Made by a program: the position numbers and the translations under genes. The notes below the pieces were generated by a model. That model was not told the DNA's origin. It searched no databases and saw only the letters and a program-made list of their open reading frames with translations. A DNA stretch of 64,000 nucleotides from Furcasterigmium furcatum (Eukaryota > Ascomycota > Sordariomycetes > Glomerellales > Plectosphaerellaceae): contig BCIA01000006.1 in NCBI GenBank assembly GCA_001599815.1, forward strand, positions 2,916,961-2,980,960. Direction: 5' to 3'. Below, piece after piece: positions 30,047 to 42,314 of the stretch (position 1 is its first letter; every line of letters begins with the position of its first letter).

Positions 30047-32942
30047 TCACTCGTCTTCCACAACATTGCGATTGAAGAACCCATATATCTTCCGCCCAGC
30101 CTCCTGGCCCACCAGCGGCTCGAGCTCCTGCACGGTCATATTCGCCACTTCGCGGATATTCTCCGTCTCCAGCACCAGCCCCTTCATGTTCTTCGGCGTC
30201 ACCCCGGGCACGATGGCCAGCATCTCCCCCGGCTCGGGGTTGAAGCTCTGGTCCTCGGCGCGCATGTCCCTGTCGAGCCCGGCCCGCACGGCCGTGATCG
30301 GGTCCGGCTCCTCCTCTTGCGTCTTGAGCGACTCGAAGATCTCCGCCGTCTGGTACGGCGACGAGCTCCATATGATCCGCAGCTTCGGGAACGCGAGCGT
30401 CAGCAGCACCAGCTTCGACTGCAGGTCCGACGACACGTTCGACGGCGCCACGCTGCTCAGGCTGCCCGAGAGGTCCGCGAACGGTTCCAGCGTGAACGAC
30501 TTGTTCTGGTCGAACTCGATCAGGAGCATCGGGTGCTTGTAGTGCTGGAACATCGTCTCCGCCTGCGTGTACAGCCGCCCGTCCTTGAAGGAGGAGACGA
30601 GGTCGCTGATGGACTTGCGCTCGACGCAGATGCTGGGGGACAGTACGTAGTCCGCCACCGTCAGCATGCAGGGGACGATGATCATGTTGCGGCCGTGCAG
30701 GAGGGAGGGCAGGGAGGAGCGGAACTCGCGCACGTCGACGACTACACGCGGCGGCTGCGCTGTGGCTGCCAGCCTGCCGCCGCCGGCGATTCTGGTGTTG
30801 ATGGTGCGGAGGAACTGCTCCTCGGGATCTTCCGCGCCGTGAGGGTCCACGGTCATGACGATGGACATGGTGGCTCGCTCCTTGATGAGTTTCGTGAAGG
30901 CGTCCTTTTCGCGCCGGACGCCCGAGAGGTAGCGCTGCTCTTCGACGGAGCCGCCGTAGTACATGAAATACACCCTGACGTTCCGGGCATTGTGGGAGGA
31001 TCTGTAGACCTCGACGCGCCGGATGAAGGCCGCGTCGGGCTCGTACATGATGATGTACCGCGGCTTGACCTCCTCGAGGACATGCTCGTCCTGGTCGCCG
31101 TCGTACGAGTGGATGACCACCAAGTCTTGCATCTCGTACAGCTGGTAAAAGTCATCCATGTCGTCCAGGGGGTCAGCCACCACGTCTGGCTTCTGCTGTG
31201 CTTCCTCCTCCGTCACCTGTACTTCGGCAATGAGCTCGGCCACCGCCGCAGGCTTCTCGAAGAACGGCATGATGCTGCCGTTCTCGGCCCGGCTCAGCGA
31301 CATGCCCATGCCGCCGCCGCCGCGTACGCGTCGCCTCTTGTTAGCAGGCGCCTTGCCCCTGAGCGGCTGGCCGGACCGTGAGTCTGTGGCCCCGTTCAGG
31401 GCTCTCTGGTTCTCCGAGAAGAGCGTCTTGCTCACGATGGCGAATTCTCTCTTCCAGTTGAGGTAGTTGCGGAGCTTCCTCCGCATCATGAAGGCGCCCG
31501 AGTACTTTTCCTTCTCGTCCTTCTCCTCCCCGTCGTCCTCCTCCTCTTCTTCTGCCGCCGCTGCTGCTTGCTCCTCCGTCTTGGGCTTGACATGCATCGT
31601 CGCCAGGTAGTCGCGGAGCTGCCTGCAGGTATTTGCATCATTGCACATGATAAGGATGGTCCCGTTCGAGTCGTCCCGTACCGGAGGTTCGAAGTAGAGA
31701 TCCCGGTCAATCTCCTCGAGGACATCGGCCAGAAGCGCCCATTTCGGCAATTCCTCCAGAACAGGCTTCAGCGAGTCGATGTTGGCGTCTGCATTCGCAG
31801 CACGTGCGCTCGCGGCGTAGACCCTCTTCCGGGCGGTCTCGAAGATGACCTGCGCCGCATCGAGGAACAGCCACGGCGACTGGTTCTGCCTCGTCGAGCC
31901 GGGCGGCGGCGAGTGCGCCGCGTGGATGGTGTCCAGGTGCTGCAGGAACGAGACGGCATCGAACGAGAGCACGGAGTGCAGCATGCCGCGGAGCACGGTG
32001 AGATCATTCACGATCTGCTTCGTCTTCCAGCTGACGCGGTGCCAGTTGGGGTCGAGCTGCCTGCGCACCATGACGTCGAAGTTCTTCAGCAGCGCGCTGT
32101 CGAGGTTCCAGTCGTCCATTTCCAGGCCGGTGTTCCCCTTCTTGAGCTCGTGGATGCTGACCTCGACGCACTCGAGGATGGCGTTCTGGATCTCCTTCAT
32201 GGCGTCCGTCATGGGCACCTCCAGCTCGATGACTTCGGCCTTCTTCTTTCCCTCGAGGGACTCGGCGACAGTGACGTGGAAGCGCGGCCAGAGCGACGTT
32301 TTCTTGAGGAAGAGGTTGCGCATCATGGTCGCGAGCGGGGAGAAGCCCGTGGAGAAGGGGTCAGGATTGTCGGAGAAGGCCTTGAGGAAGCCGACCTTGT
32401 TCTTCTGCCGGTATATCCTGAGGATGAAGGCCTCGAGGGAGGTTGCGACGATGCGGTCGGCGTGCATAACGACGAGACCGGTGATGGTCGCGGGGTCGAG
32501 GAGGCTTGTGAGCAGGTCGACGACGAGGATGCGGGAGGTGATGCTGAAGATGCCGCCGCGGGCGTACATCTTCTCCCTGGCGCCGACGCTGGTGTAGTCC
32601 GTGTTGACGACGGTCAGGCCGCGGGCCTTGGGCGACATGCTGATGGCGGCATGCTCGGCGAGGGCCTCGCCGATCCAGGCGTTTTCGCGGTCATCGGCGC
32701 CCACGATGATGATGAGGTTGTTGCCGGCGGCATCGTAGGAGTGGAGTAGGTTCGTGATCAGGCGCATGAGGCCGAGGCCTCGGGCTAGGATGACGAGTTC
32801 ATCTTCGGACCGGAGTTCCTGGAACAGGCTCTGCTGGTACTCCTGCACGAGGGTCAGGGTTTGGAGGCGTGTAGCTGGGGGAATGGCGACATACAAGAGG
32901 CAGTGAGAGCTTCACCGGCTGGGGCGCATTGCTCGCCGACAT
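30047..32942 (-). CDS. RAD1: Rad1/XPF structure-specific endonuclease
   Basis: Two exons (32942-32895, 32842-30047) encode 947 aa. This is the catalytic subunit of the XPF-ERCC1 (Rad1-Rad10) nuclease that cuts the 5' side of bubbles in nucleotide excision repair and trims 3' flaps in recombination, in the nucleus. An N-terminal degenerate SF2-helicase region begins at EYQQSLFQEL. The ERCC4 nuclease motif VERKSISD spans 756-763, with E757, R758 and K759 catalytic. The C-terminus has tandem HhH motifs (PGVTPKNMKGL) for Rad10 pairing. A 52-bp intron (GTATGT donor) links MSASNAP...LPL to EYQQ, which explains why the open frame appears to begin without an ATG. An acidic linker and a basic RRRV segment lie mid-protein. 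Confidence 0.94.
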
Positions 32943-33874
32943 GCGGGGCAATCCGGGTGGGCATGCTGGTGTTGGATGGTGTTGGAGAGGTTTCTGGCTG
33001 GAGGGCGCCGTGAATTGGATTGAAGCTCGCCGGAGCTTGATGACGGAGGTCGCGGGATAGTGGGGGCTTCTCCGGAGCTGTGGCCAATCAGGTGACACGT
33101 TTGGGGGTCGACTCCGGCGCTGTGTAAGTCGCCTGCTCAGTAGCTACCTGGGTGAAAGACTGATCCTTCGGAGTAAATAACGTACGATTAGTTACTACAA
33201 TCATTGCCAGAAAGATAATATCTCATATGTCTCAGTGGATAAAATCTACACAGCCGCAGTACACTCAAATACCTTTGGAGACGATTCGAGGCCTCGTGTG
33301 AATAAGGCCTCCGACAGTGACTCCGCTCCAGGCAACTCCCGCAACAAGGGAGCTTACAACTTAGTACTAGAAAGTAGTTTCCATGAGCACTAGTAGCAGC
33401 GCGTAAGCCCTCCGATCAAGGGCCGAGGTCAGTACTGCCCGGGCACATCGGGATCCGCGGTGACCCGGGACGTCAGACCTGCCTCCTTGTCAGACAATGA
33501 CATGGCGCGAGTGTTCGGCCTTGTTCCAGAACGTTGAACACCTTAGTTTCTCCACTCCCCCAGTTGTCAGTGGTGTCACACGGCGATCGACTGTCCTGGC
33601 GACTCGCGTGGCTGCTTGCCTCCAAAAACGACGTCATCAGGGGTCACCCCGCGATAAGCCGACAACCTTGATGCGGCGTCGGAAGCGATGGGATCCAATG
33701 CGGTGGTCGGCCTCTGAGTCCAGTGAAGCAGAGTCGAGCTACTTAAGAGCAGCGCCTTCCTCCCTCCTCAACTCAACTCTACTCCCACCTCACACCACAC
33801 ACTCTGCCAATCAACCCACAACCAGCAAGACGAAGAACAGAACCATCCAGAAGTTCACCAAACAAACCGCCAAC
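32943..33874. promoter_or_regulatory. Divergent intergenic region with stress-type motifs
   Basis: A 932-bp region between XPF (minus) and the 72-aa protein gene (plus). Near 33631-33650 there is an ACGTCA half-CRE followed by AGGGG and CCCC, matching the general stress elements of fungi. The 100 bp before 33875 are C/A-rich. Function is inferred. Confidence 0.4.
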
Positions 33875-34178
33875 ATGGACAAGATCAAGAACATCATCCA
33901 CAAGACCGATAAGAAGGTAAGCTACTCATCCCCGAGAACATGCCATGCCAAGCCATGGCAGCATGTAGGACCCCTCTCGCTAACATGTGCCCGCCCTCCA
34001 GGACCAGGAGAAGGAATTCTCTACCCAGCCCATCGAGGAGAACAAGGGCATCGACCCCAAGACTGCTCACACCCAGGCCGCCCCCGGCCCCGCCATCCCC
34101 AAGGACTTCAACGCCCAGCAGGAGGGCACCAAGGAGGAGCGCCGTGCCAAGGCGGCCGCCATGAACGCCGACCAGTAG
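33875..34178 (+). CDS. Small hydrophilic protein, 72 aa
   Basis: Two exons, 33875-33916 and 34002-34178, encode 72 aa. It starts MDKIKNIIHKTDKK and continues with a charged sequence rich in Glu, Lys, Gln and Ala, with PGPAIPKDFNAQQ and KEERRAKAAAMN. There is no membrane segment or Cys. The composition is like small heat-soluble or stress-induced fungal proteins, and I recall similar short sequences in other ascomycetes, but I cannot name a function. The C/A-rich leader and the upstream AGGGG/ACGTCA motifs hint at strong, stress-responsive expression. The intron has a GTAAGC donor and restores a continuous frame. Confidence 0.75.
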
Positions 34179-35272
34179 AGGAAGACTGGGCAGGGAGTTA
34201 TGGAATGTCATGATGAATTGTACGACTAGATAATGTTATGACTGGGACACACGCGCCGGAAGCGCTCCCGTTAATTGAACTCGTTGACGGACTCTGCGCC
34301 CAGAATTGACAGCGGTGATGCCTGACTGCGCCTGATGCCGTAAGACCTCTGAACCCGAAGTAAGCGGTTCATAGGCAACCGTATTATTGCCTACCTATGT
34401 CTGGAGCCTACTGCAAAACGCCAGCAGATGAAGCTGTTCTGGTGCAGCATCTGATGCAGGCCGCGTGGTCTGAGCTTGGAAGCATCGCGTGTGCGTGCGA
34501 CTCGTTCCAGTTGCAGAAGGATGACGACACCCAACATCAAAGCTCCACTGTTGCTCACTGAGACATTGCACTCCGGGGAGGCCTCGTGGCGGTGAGTGTG
34601 GCTAATGCCACTCCACTGGCGAATGATTCGGCCCCGCAAGTTAGCGCCCAGCCTCTTGGCCGCTTCGGACGAGCTACGTACGACTTCCATTGCATTCGCC
34701 AGTCTTTCCCGCTTCCACACTTCGCGATCGCCTTCACCCATCGCATCCTCTCGACGATTCGCACGGCTGTTGACCAGTTTCAATGCCAGTCCGAGTCTCG
34801 TGAACCATCCCGAGACTTTTGAGGACGCAGAATCTCTCCTCCCCCGGAGATCCTTGGGCTGCGATAAGCAGAGCTGTCCGCCCGGGCGGCCTCTCACTCC
34901 AGCCAGGGTCACTGTCTTGGAAGTCGACCTCGCTTTCTTCCGAAGACGACGACCCGACCTGTCGCTCTCGACGCGAAGACATCTAGGGCTGCCAGAGCGC
35001 ACCCAGGCTTCAGTCGCTCTCCATTGCGAACAGCAGTCATTCACCCATCACACCCGCCGGACGTGGCGCTATCGTTCCCTGGGCCATATTTCTAGGCACC
35101 ATTACGAATTTCGACGTCGCACACGACCACATCGGAAGCCCCTGCGTACATGTCGATTCCGCCTCCTCGCCTCACTCAACATTTACCAGCTCGCAATATT
35201 CGCCGAGCAATCAGCCCGAAATTGATACCTACCTTATAAGTGCAGCACTCCGCCCAGCGCTACGCCGTCATC
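34179..35272. other. Intergenic region of about 1.1 kb
   Basis: The 3' flank of the 72-aa gene and the promoter of the WASP gene. The open frames of 209-217 codons on both strands here overlap one another and have no family-like motifs, so I do not call them. Confidence 0.45.
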
Positions 35273-37371
35273 ATGCCTTCTCTCCTCAACGACGATGACA
35301 AGGACACCGTCAAGCGCCATGTCCCCAAGCAGACCAACAAGATCCAGGCAGTTGCTGTTGCGAAGCTCTACGTCGCCTACCCCAACAGAGCTCAATGGAC
35401 GTATACGGGGTTGCAAGGAGCTGTCGTGCTCTCCAACGACCTCGTCGGACATACCTACTGGCTAAAGATTGTCGACATCTCGGTGCGTACTCTCCTCAGA
35501 CCAATTCCTCGCCCCCTACTCTAACACTAGCCAGCCCTCAAGTCGAGGCGTCATCTGGGATCAGGAAATCTTCGAGAATTGGTCATACAACCAAGACCGA
35601 ACCTACTTCCACAGCTTCGAGATCGAAGACTGCCTCGTTGGCCTCTCCTTCGCCGACGAAAAGGAGGCCAAGCAGTTCAAGAAGAAGATGGACGATAGGG
35701 AAAAGAACGCCAGCAGAGCCACGAGATCACAGAAATTCGGAGGCCCAGCACCCTCGTCCGGACACAAGCACGGCGGCTTCCTCGGTGGTCTCTTCGGGAG
35801 CCATCGGCACTCCGATGCCCATAACACCCCACCCGACTCCCCGAGCCTGCCGGCTCCCGCTGCCCCCTCGCCGACTCATTCCCGATTCCCCTCGTTCGGA
35901 GGATTGAACGGCCATAAGCAGGCATCCCAGTTTGCGACCCTCGAGGCGTTCGATCCCCACTGGCGAGAGAACTTCGGACAGGACCTGAAAGACAACGGGT
36001 TGGATGACGACTTCATCAAGGACAACCAGGACTTTATTGTCGACTTTTTGAAGCAACAGCAGGCCGCCAACCAGCCTCAGGAGCTAGCTGCGCCTGCACA
36101 CAGAGCACCCCCTCCAGCTCCCGCTCCTGCTGCTGCCCACGCGCCGCCTCCAGCGCCTCCTCCACCCCCTGGCGGAGCCAACCGAGCACCTCCTCCTCCA
36201 CCACCGCCCGGAGGTAGCCCGGCCGAATCTCCGTCAAGCTCCGGTCCAAGACGCGGTGCTCCTCCCGCGCCGCCCCCGTCGAGGAGCGCTGCCCCCCCTC
36301 CACCGCCCGCCAAAGAGCCATCACCACCCCCCGAACCTCCCGCGGCGCCGGAGCCCCCGGCAGCGCCTGAACCACCCAAGCCTCGATGGGGTGTACCGCC
36401 TCCCCTGGCCGATGCCGGAAAGTTCGTCAACGCTCGCCCTCCTGCTCCTCCTCGCGGCGCACCATCTTCACACACACCGAACCCCGGCCCGCCGCCTCCC
36501 CCACGACCGCCCAAGACGCCGCTACAGGACGAAGAGAGACCATCGAGCCATAGATTCGGCGTACCTCCGCCGTTCGCTGGTGCCAGGACCGCTGCGCCGC
36601 CTCCGCCGCCCAGTCGCGGCTCTGCACCACCCCCTGCGCCACCTCCACGCCGTGGAGGACCGGCGGCGGCAGTCCCATCTCCAGGACCGCCTCCCCCACT
36701 GCCACCCAAGGCAGCGCCGGGCACCAGTCTGCCACCTCCTCTTCCTCCATCTTCTTCTCGCCCTGTGCCTCCACCGCCAGGACCACCGGCACCTCCGCCG
36801 TTGCCCGCCTCGAACGCGCCTCCTCCACCTCCTCTGCCGCCAACAAGCAACAGGGCACCCCCTCCTCCTGGCCCACCTCCTCCTCCCGGCCCGCCGCCTC
36901 CTCCTGGGCCCCCTCCCCCACCAGGCGGCCCTGGTGGTCCTCCGCCGCCGCCTCCACCACCTCCTCCAGGTGGTCTCGGCGGCCCTCCTCCCCCTCCCCC
37001 TATGCCCAACCGGGACTCAGGCTACTCCTCGGGCGTCCCACCCGTTGCTGCAGACCCCAGCCGTGGCGCCATGCTGGCAGATATCCAAAAGGCCGGAGGC
37101 ATCGGCGCGCTCAAGAAGGTCGACCGCACCCAGATCCGGGACCGAAGCGCTGTCCAAGTCGAGGGCGGAGCCGGCGGCGGCGGCGGCGGTCCTCCTCCAG
37201 GTGCTGCACCGGGCCCTGGCGGCGGCGGTATGGCCAACGCGCTGGCCGCGGCGCTGCAGAAGCGGAAAGAGAAGGTCAGCCGAAGTGGTAAGTCACACCC
37301 TCCTGGTCCTCAAGCGAACGATTACTGATACTGCAACAGATGATGAACGAAGCGACAATGATGACTGGTAG
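35273..37371 (+). CDS. LAS17: WASP homologue Las17
   Basis: Three exons (35273-35482, 35535-37287, 37340-37371) encode 664 aa. The protein activates the Arp2/3 complex at endocytic actin patches. The N-terminal WH1/EVH1 domain (about 15-130) reads KLYVAYPN...WTYTGLQG, then WDQEIFENWSYNQ and FHSFEIED. A very long proline-rich region (about 195-565) carries many PPPPP runs for SH3 and profilin partners. A WH2 motif (RGAMLADIQKAGGIGALKK) starts near residue 580, and the last tiny exon supplies the acidic tail DDERSDNDDW that contacts Arp2/3. The 32-nt last exon is easy to miss; without it the protein would lose its Trp-ending acidic motif. Confidence 0.94.
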
Positions 37372-38295
37372 AGACGATGACATACACGCAGCGGATACGC
37401 CTGAACACAGATACGCAGCGCTTCGCTCGGCTGCGCTGCAGGATGGGTTCCGGAGACTTTTTGGAACCGTGCTACATTCGATTCTCAGCTGCTGGATGGC
37501 CGGCTGCCTGTAGAAGGACGTGATAGAGAGGAATCGTGGACGTTGGCCCGGGACATGTGGCTGCCGCGAACACAGTGAACACAGCACCCGCCGAGGATTC
37601 ATGGAGGCGGGCCGGTTCGAGCAGCGGGTGTCGACGGGCGAAGGGGAGAAGCCGCTCCCGGCAGCATTTTAGGGATCATGTGTCGCCTCTCCCGTGGGCG
37701 GGGCGGTTACATATAGGATAGGACAGAGAATGATACATCATGGGGACTAATCGTGGTAACATGGGTGATGTTCGAGTGCGTATCATGACGAGACTCGTTC
37801 AATCTTCAACGACGCGGGGCGGGGTATATCTTCCCGACAACACTCTACCAGGCACATCACAGATAAATCATCGTGTTTTTGAGGCACATGCAAGCATTCT
37901 ATTCATGTCATGTCATAGTCGAAATATCCTCCACTGTCCCCCGACGGTAACCGTGACGTCCCTCCCACCACGGCCGTCCATATCTCTACGCCTCCATGCC
38001 TTGACTGTCGCGGAACAAGGGCGGCTTGGCGGACGGGGCTCGCAATGTCTGTGCCGAGGGGGCGCGAGAAAGAAAGAGCGAGCCCCGCGCGTCGCCGCCC
38101 GGGTTTGAGAGAGAAGACAGGACCTCGCCCCATCGATGATTTTGGGTGGGGTTTCATCGACGGGGGAGGGGCATGTCGGCCACCGGCCGCGGCATGTGTG
38201 TGCAGCGGCCGGCGGAGCGTGAAAGAATCATAAAACAAGAGAGAGTGAGGTGTGGAAGAAAGACCGGCAACGACGAGCAAATGCGGCGGGGCCGC
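37372..38295. other. Convergent intergenic region of 924 bp
   Basis: It lies between the convergent ends of LAS17 and the eIF1A gene and is long enough to hold both 3' UTRs. I see no gene. Confidence 0.5.
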
Positions 38296-39065
38296 TTAGA
38301 TGTCGTCGATGGCGATCTCCTTCTTGGTGCCGTTGGGGTTGGCGGCGTCGTCGTCGTCGCTGTCGTCAGACTCGTCGCGGTCCTCGTCGAACTCGAAGTT
38401 GCAGTCGCCGTCGCCCTCGGCGCCGTAGGTGTCCGTCTCGTTGATCTTGGCGCTCTCGGGCAGCTCGCCGTATGCCTTGAGGGAGCGGGCCTCGTCGGCG
38501 GTGTACTTGAGGATGACGTCGCCCTTGTCGTCCTGGTACTCACGCAGGGAGAGCAGGATGATGTCGCCCTGGTTGATCCAGACCTTCTTGCGCAGCTTGC
38601 CGCGGATGTTGCCGAGGCGCTTGGTGCCGTCGAAGCAGAGGGCCTCGAGGCGGCCGTTTCCGAGCATCTTTACGACCTGGGCGTATTCTGGGGTGTGTTT
38701 GTCAGTACTGAGATCAAGATGTTTGCGGTTGTTGTTGCTGCGAGAGCAGCACGAGAGGGGACGTACCCTGGCCATCTTCCTTGAAGGTGAGCTCACGCTT
38801 CTCGTGGTCGGACTCGTTCTTTCCACGTCTCCGGTTCTTGCCTCCCTATTTGCGAAAGAGTCAGCATGTTTTCAGGATGGTTACGGCGATGCAGAGGCCC
38901 GCGGTCCGTCTGTCATGGTCGCTGTCGCGCAGGTCGACGAGGTCAAGGAGGGGGCGGGGCCTGGGGATCGTCTGCCCCGCGTTGGACCTGGGCGCTTCGA
39001 CGACAGATGGGAAATGGCGGGGCTCGTGGGAGAGGAACGCGTACCTTTCCCTTGTTCTTGGGCAT
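38296..39065 (-). CDS. TIF11: Translation initiation factor eIF1A
   Basis: Three exons (39065-39045, 38845-38767, 38687-38296) encode 163 aa. The factor binds the 40S A site and promotes scanning. It starts MPKNKGKGGKNRRRGKNES, the canonical basic tail; an OB fold follows with LTFKEDGQEYAQV, GNGRLEALCFDG, RLGNIRGKLRKKVWI and GDIILLSLREYQDDK. The C-terminal tail is acidic (DESDDSDDDD) and ends in DDI as in orthologues. The first exon holds only seven codons. Length and sequence match the family throughout. Confidence 0.96.
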
Positions 39066-39579
39066 TTTGACTGTCTCGTTTCTGGTGTTTGTATGAGGGG
39101 AAGTGGATGTCGTGGAGGGAGTGTGATCAAGGGAAAGACCTGGTTGTGGTGTGTTTTGTAGTTGATCCTGGCCCGCCTTTTGGGATGGATCCGTATTTTC
39201 TCTGGTGGAGGGGCACTGGGCGTCAAGGCAGTCACTGGCATCGGCCGCCGCGCTTGCCCGAGCGCAGAGGCGAAATGCAAGCAGGATCTTTTGGCTTTTC
39301 ACGGGATGACTCAGGTGGGGCGCGCTAGCACATGAGTCTTCTTCCGGCCCGTGGACTGGTCCTCGAGCCTAAACGGCCTTGATGAATATTTCATGACCTA
39401 GTCAATAAAGCATAGTTTGCCGGCCTTCCGGGGGTTTGTACCTTGGCAGTGTCGAGCAGCTGTTGTGGGAAGGGAAGCTCTTCTTCCTACTGCACACCTG
39501 ACTACCCTACCTAAAAGGAGGACTTGACCTTGGATTCCCCCGGGTCAATGGCGGACTCGATATCCATCAACACACCGCC
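39066..39579. other. Divergent intergenic region
   Basis: A 514-bp region between the starts of eIF1A (minus) and the mitochondrial-looking protein (plus). I see no gene or distinct motif. Confidence 0.5.
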
Positions 39580-40368
39580 ATGATTCTGAGCCGTCTACAC
39601 CATGTAACGCGCACATTGGGCCACCTGGTGCCCCGACGCGGCCTGGCAACGGCGAAGCCGCGGGCGAAGACGACGCCATATTGGACGGATACTTACAAAG
39701 ACGACACAATCCAGGAATCCCTCAGCTTCATGGCTGTGCAATCGACATCCCAGAAAACGGACTCCCTTCGTTTCCCCAAGACTCTCGAGCTCGGGAAAGC
39801 TGTCAACATCAAATTCCTCAAAAACCGCTTCCTCCTCAAGGATACCAAACAAGGCCTGACGCAGGGCTATTTTCGGCCGGAGTCAGTCCAGCAATTGGAG
39901 TGGACCTACGATAGGAGGATGACGGAACCGCTCTGGATCGACATCTACACCCGCACGCGTGTCCCTGGCCGACAATTCGTCCGCCCCATCGTCAAGTCGA
40001 CATGCAAGAGGCGGATCAAGACGGCCATCCTCAAGGAGATGGCGCTGGGAGGCGTGCACCCACACGGCTGGGACCTCGCAGCCTACGAGAAGTTTTGGAA
40101 GACAAGGGAAGACGAGGGCGGGGTGGGCTCTCCGTTGGCCGGGGATGATACCTGGCCGCCGCTCATCCCGAGGAGATTCCAAGGCACCTTGACGGTGATG
40201 GTCCATGACCCCTGGGTGATGGCGGCTGCAGATGCCGGAGCGGTTAGAAAACTGGCTGCAGCAGTCGTCGCTCTTATGCGTGCCGCCCAAGAGACCCCGC
40301 CGAAACCATTACTTCCTCCGCCCAGAGACCAAAGGCCGTGGATGAACAGGCCAAGGCGGCGGCAGTAG
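39580..40368 (+). CDS. Putative mitochondrial protein of unknown function
   Basis: A single exon of 262 aa. The first 30 residues (MILSRLHHVTRTLGHLVPRR) are basic, rich in Leu/His/Arg and free of acid, as in a mitochondrial presequence with a possible cleavage near GLATA. The body has basic and aromatic stretches (FLKNRFLLKDTKQGLTQGYF, STCKRRIKTAI) that suggest RNA or ribosome binding, and the tail is Pro/Arg-rich. I do not recognise a domain. A mitoribosomal or mitochondrial RNA-processing protein would fit, but this rests on composition alone. Confidence 0.6.
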   Translation: MILSRLHHVTRTLGHLVPRRGLATAKPRAKTTPYWTDTYKDDTIQESLSFMAVQSTSQKTDSLRFPKTLELGKAVNIKFLKNRFLLKDTKQGLTQGYFRPESVQQLEWTYDRRMTEPLWIDIYTRTRVPGRQFVRPIVKSTCKRRIKTAILKEMALGGVHPHGWDLAAYEKFWKTREDEGGVGSPLAGDDTWPPLIPRRFQGTLTVMVHDPWVMAAADAGAVRKLAAAVVALMRAAQETPPKPLLPPPRDQRPWMNRPRRRQ

Positions 40369-41039
40369 GACAAGAGTCGGGCTGTGCTATGGCAAGGAAA
40401 ACGGCAGCTGGCTGCGAGTCAAAGTATGACAAGGCAAGCCATGCTGCATATGTGTGCCAACAGGTTGACGAGCCATTTGGGACGACGCCAGGTGGTCCGG
40501 AGCTATTCTGAAGCCTGCCCGGGTTTCTTCTTTGGCCAGGCTCACGCTGACTGTACACTATGAATTTTGGAGGACTGGACGATACCCCAAGCTGTACACT
40601 AGACATGAAGACCTTGCATACCAATCAACCACCAAATGGATGTTGAATATCCCGAACAAAGGTCGGACTCTTAAATGGTGAACTCTAGGGTCTCTTTCGT
40701 CATGGAGTGTCGGTACGTACCGAAGCCAGATTCGGTCCCTGGCGAATCAGCGTTGGAGCGCACTAGCTCCCGCGCCGTTTCCCCCTGGACTTGGCTTGGA
40801 CTGGACGTGAGGTGGCCAAGCTCGGACCTTTCCTTGCATCAGTCTGGCACAAGACACGCCCAGGCAACTTTACCACCTTTCCATCACCCTCGAGGAGCTC
40901 CCAGCTTCATTCAATCCCGCGACACACCACCTCACAGACGACCTGCACGGCCGATTGTCGCGCATCGAGACAGAAAGACCTCAGGACAAAATTCATCAAG
41001 CCCCAAGCACCCGCGCACAGCTCGAAAGTCACCGACACA
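40369..41039. other. Intergenic region
   Basis: This 671-bp stretch carries the 3' flank of the mitochondrial-looking gene and the promoter of the Chs5 gene. The last 150 bp are C/A-rich. I see no gene. Confidence 0.5.
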
Positions 41040-42314
41040 ATGCTCGTCTCTTTGACCGTCGGCAAGGTCGACGCGGGCGTCACCGTCTTGCTGACCCCCG
41101 ATAAGCGTCTGGTATGGCCCTGAAATGTCTCACACTTCTTCAATGGAGAGAGCAGAGTCTAACAAGCTCCCGTCCCCCAGATCGAGTTCCCCTCCATCCT
41201 CCTGCCGCCCAACATCTCCTCCGGCAGCATTGTCGACATCACCGTCGGCCGCAACAACACCGCCGAGAGCAAGGCAGACCACACCTTCCGCGACCTGCAG
41301 GAGCGCATCTTCGACGCCTTTGGCGCCACGGAGCCCTCCGTACCCGTCCTCCACTGCCGCAATGCCACCCAGACCTCCGTCGTCCTCGAGTGGGACCCCG
41401 TCGAGCTGGCCACCGCCGAGCTCATCTCGCTATCCCTCTACCGCAATGGCCAGAAGGCCGGAAACATCCCCAGGCCCATGCACATGCACAGCACCAAGAT
41501 CTCCGGCCTCGCCATCGACACGGAGTACACCTTCCACCTCGTCCTGCGCACCACCGCCGGCACGTTCACCAGCGAAAAGGTCCAAGTCCGCACCCACAAG
41601 CTCACCGACCTGAGCGGCATCATCATCACGACGGGCATCCTCCCCGCCCCCGTCAAGGAGAACCTCGCCGCCGCCGTCGAGCGCATCGGCGCCAAGCTCG
41701 TTGATGGCGTTCGCATCGACACCACGCACTTCGTCACCACCGAGGGCCGCGGCATCGCCTGGGAAAAGGCCGTGGAGAACAATATCCCCGTCGTGCGGCC
41801 CGAGTGGCTCGAGGCTTGCGAGAAGAACGGCCGCATCCTCGGCGTGACCAAGTTCTACCTCGACGCCCTGCGGCCGGGGCCCCCCACGCCGAGCGAAGAC
41901 CCGAGCGCCTCCCAGAAGGACCTCCCCGCGCCCCCGGCAGAGCAGCGGCCCTCTCCCCAGCCGCCGCAAGCCCCGTCCCAAAAGCCGGCGGCCGAGAACG
42001 GCGACAGCGCTGCCGCAGCCGCAGGCCCGTCCCGGGGATCCGTCAGCGGCGATGAGAAGGCCGGCAAGGACGAGAGCGAGGACGACGACGACGACGAAGA
42101 GGAGGATGAGTCGGAGCAGAAGTCGCGGGCACCCGAGCGGGACGAGCAGAAGATGCGGCTGGAGGACAAGGAGGAGCAACAGCAGAAGCAGCCGCAGAAC
42201 CTGGCGCTGAGACCGGGCGCGCAGAAGACGGAAGACGCGAGCGACGACGGCAAGGGCGACGAGGACAATCCCGTGTCGTCGAGCCGGGCGTCGTTCCAGA
42301 ATGTCGAGCTGTGA
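41040..42314 (+). CDS. CHS5: Chs5, exomer scaffold protein
   Basis: Two exons, 41040-41111 and 41181-42314, encode 401 aa. The exomer coat exports chitin synthase and other cargo from the trans-Golgi. The N-terminal dimerisation/beta segment reads LVSLTVGKVDAGVTVLLT...IEFPSILLPP. An FN3 domain (about 75-165; SVVLEWDPVELA) is followed by a BRCT domain (about 170-255; IITTGILPAP, WEKAVENNIPVVRPEWLEAC), the FBE unit diagnostic of Chs5. The tail is acidic and low-complexity (EDDDDDEEEDES) and shorter than in yeast. The GTATGG-donor intron lies after codon 24 and restores the beta strand. Confidence 0.93.

Noticed and set aside
31568..32749. 393-codon open frame on the plus strand inside the XPF gene
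   Set aside because: It is the antisense shadow of a GC-rich coding exon. Its protein is Val/Asp/Glu-rich without motifs, while the minus strand encodes a full XPF protein.
36077..37009. 310-codon Gly-rich open frame antisense to LAS17
   Set aside because: The polyproline codons (CCN) of LAS17 read as Gly (NGG) on the other strand. This is an artefact of the proline-rich region.
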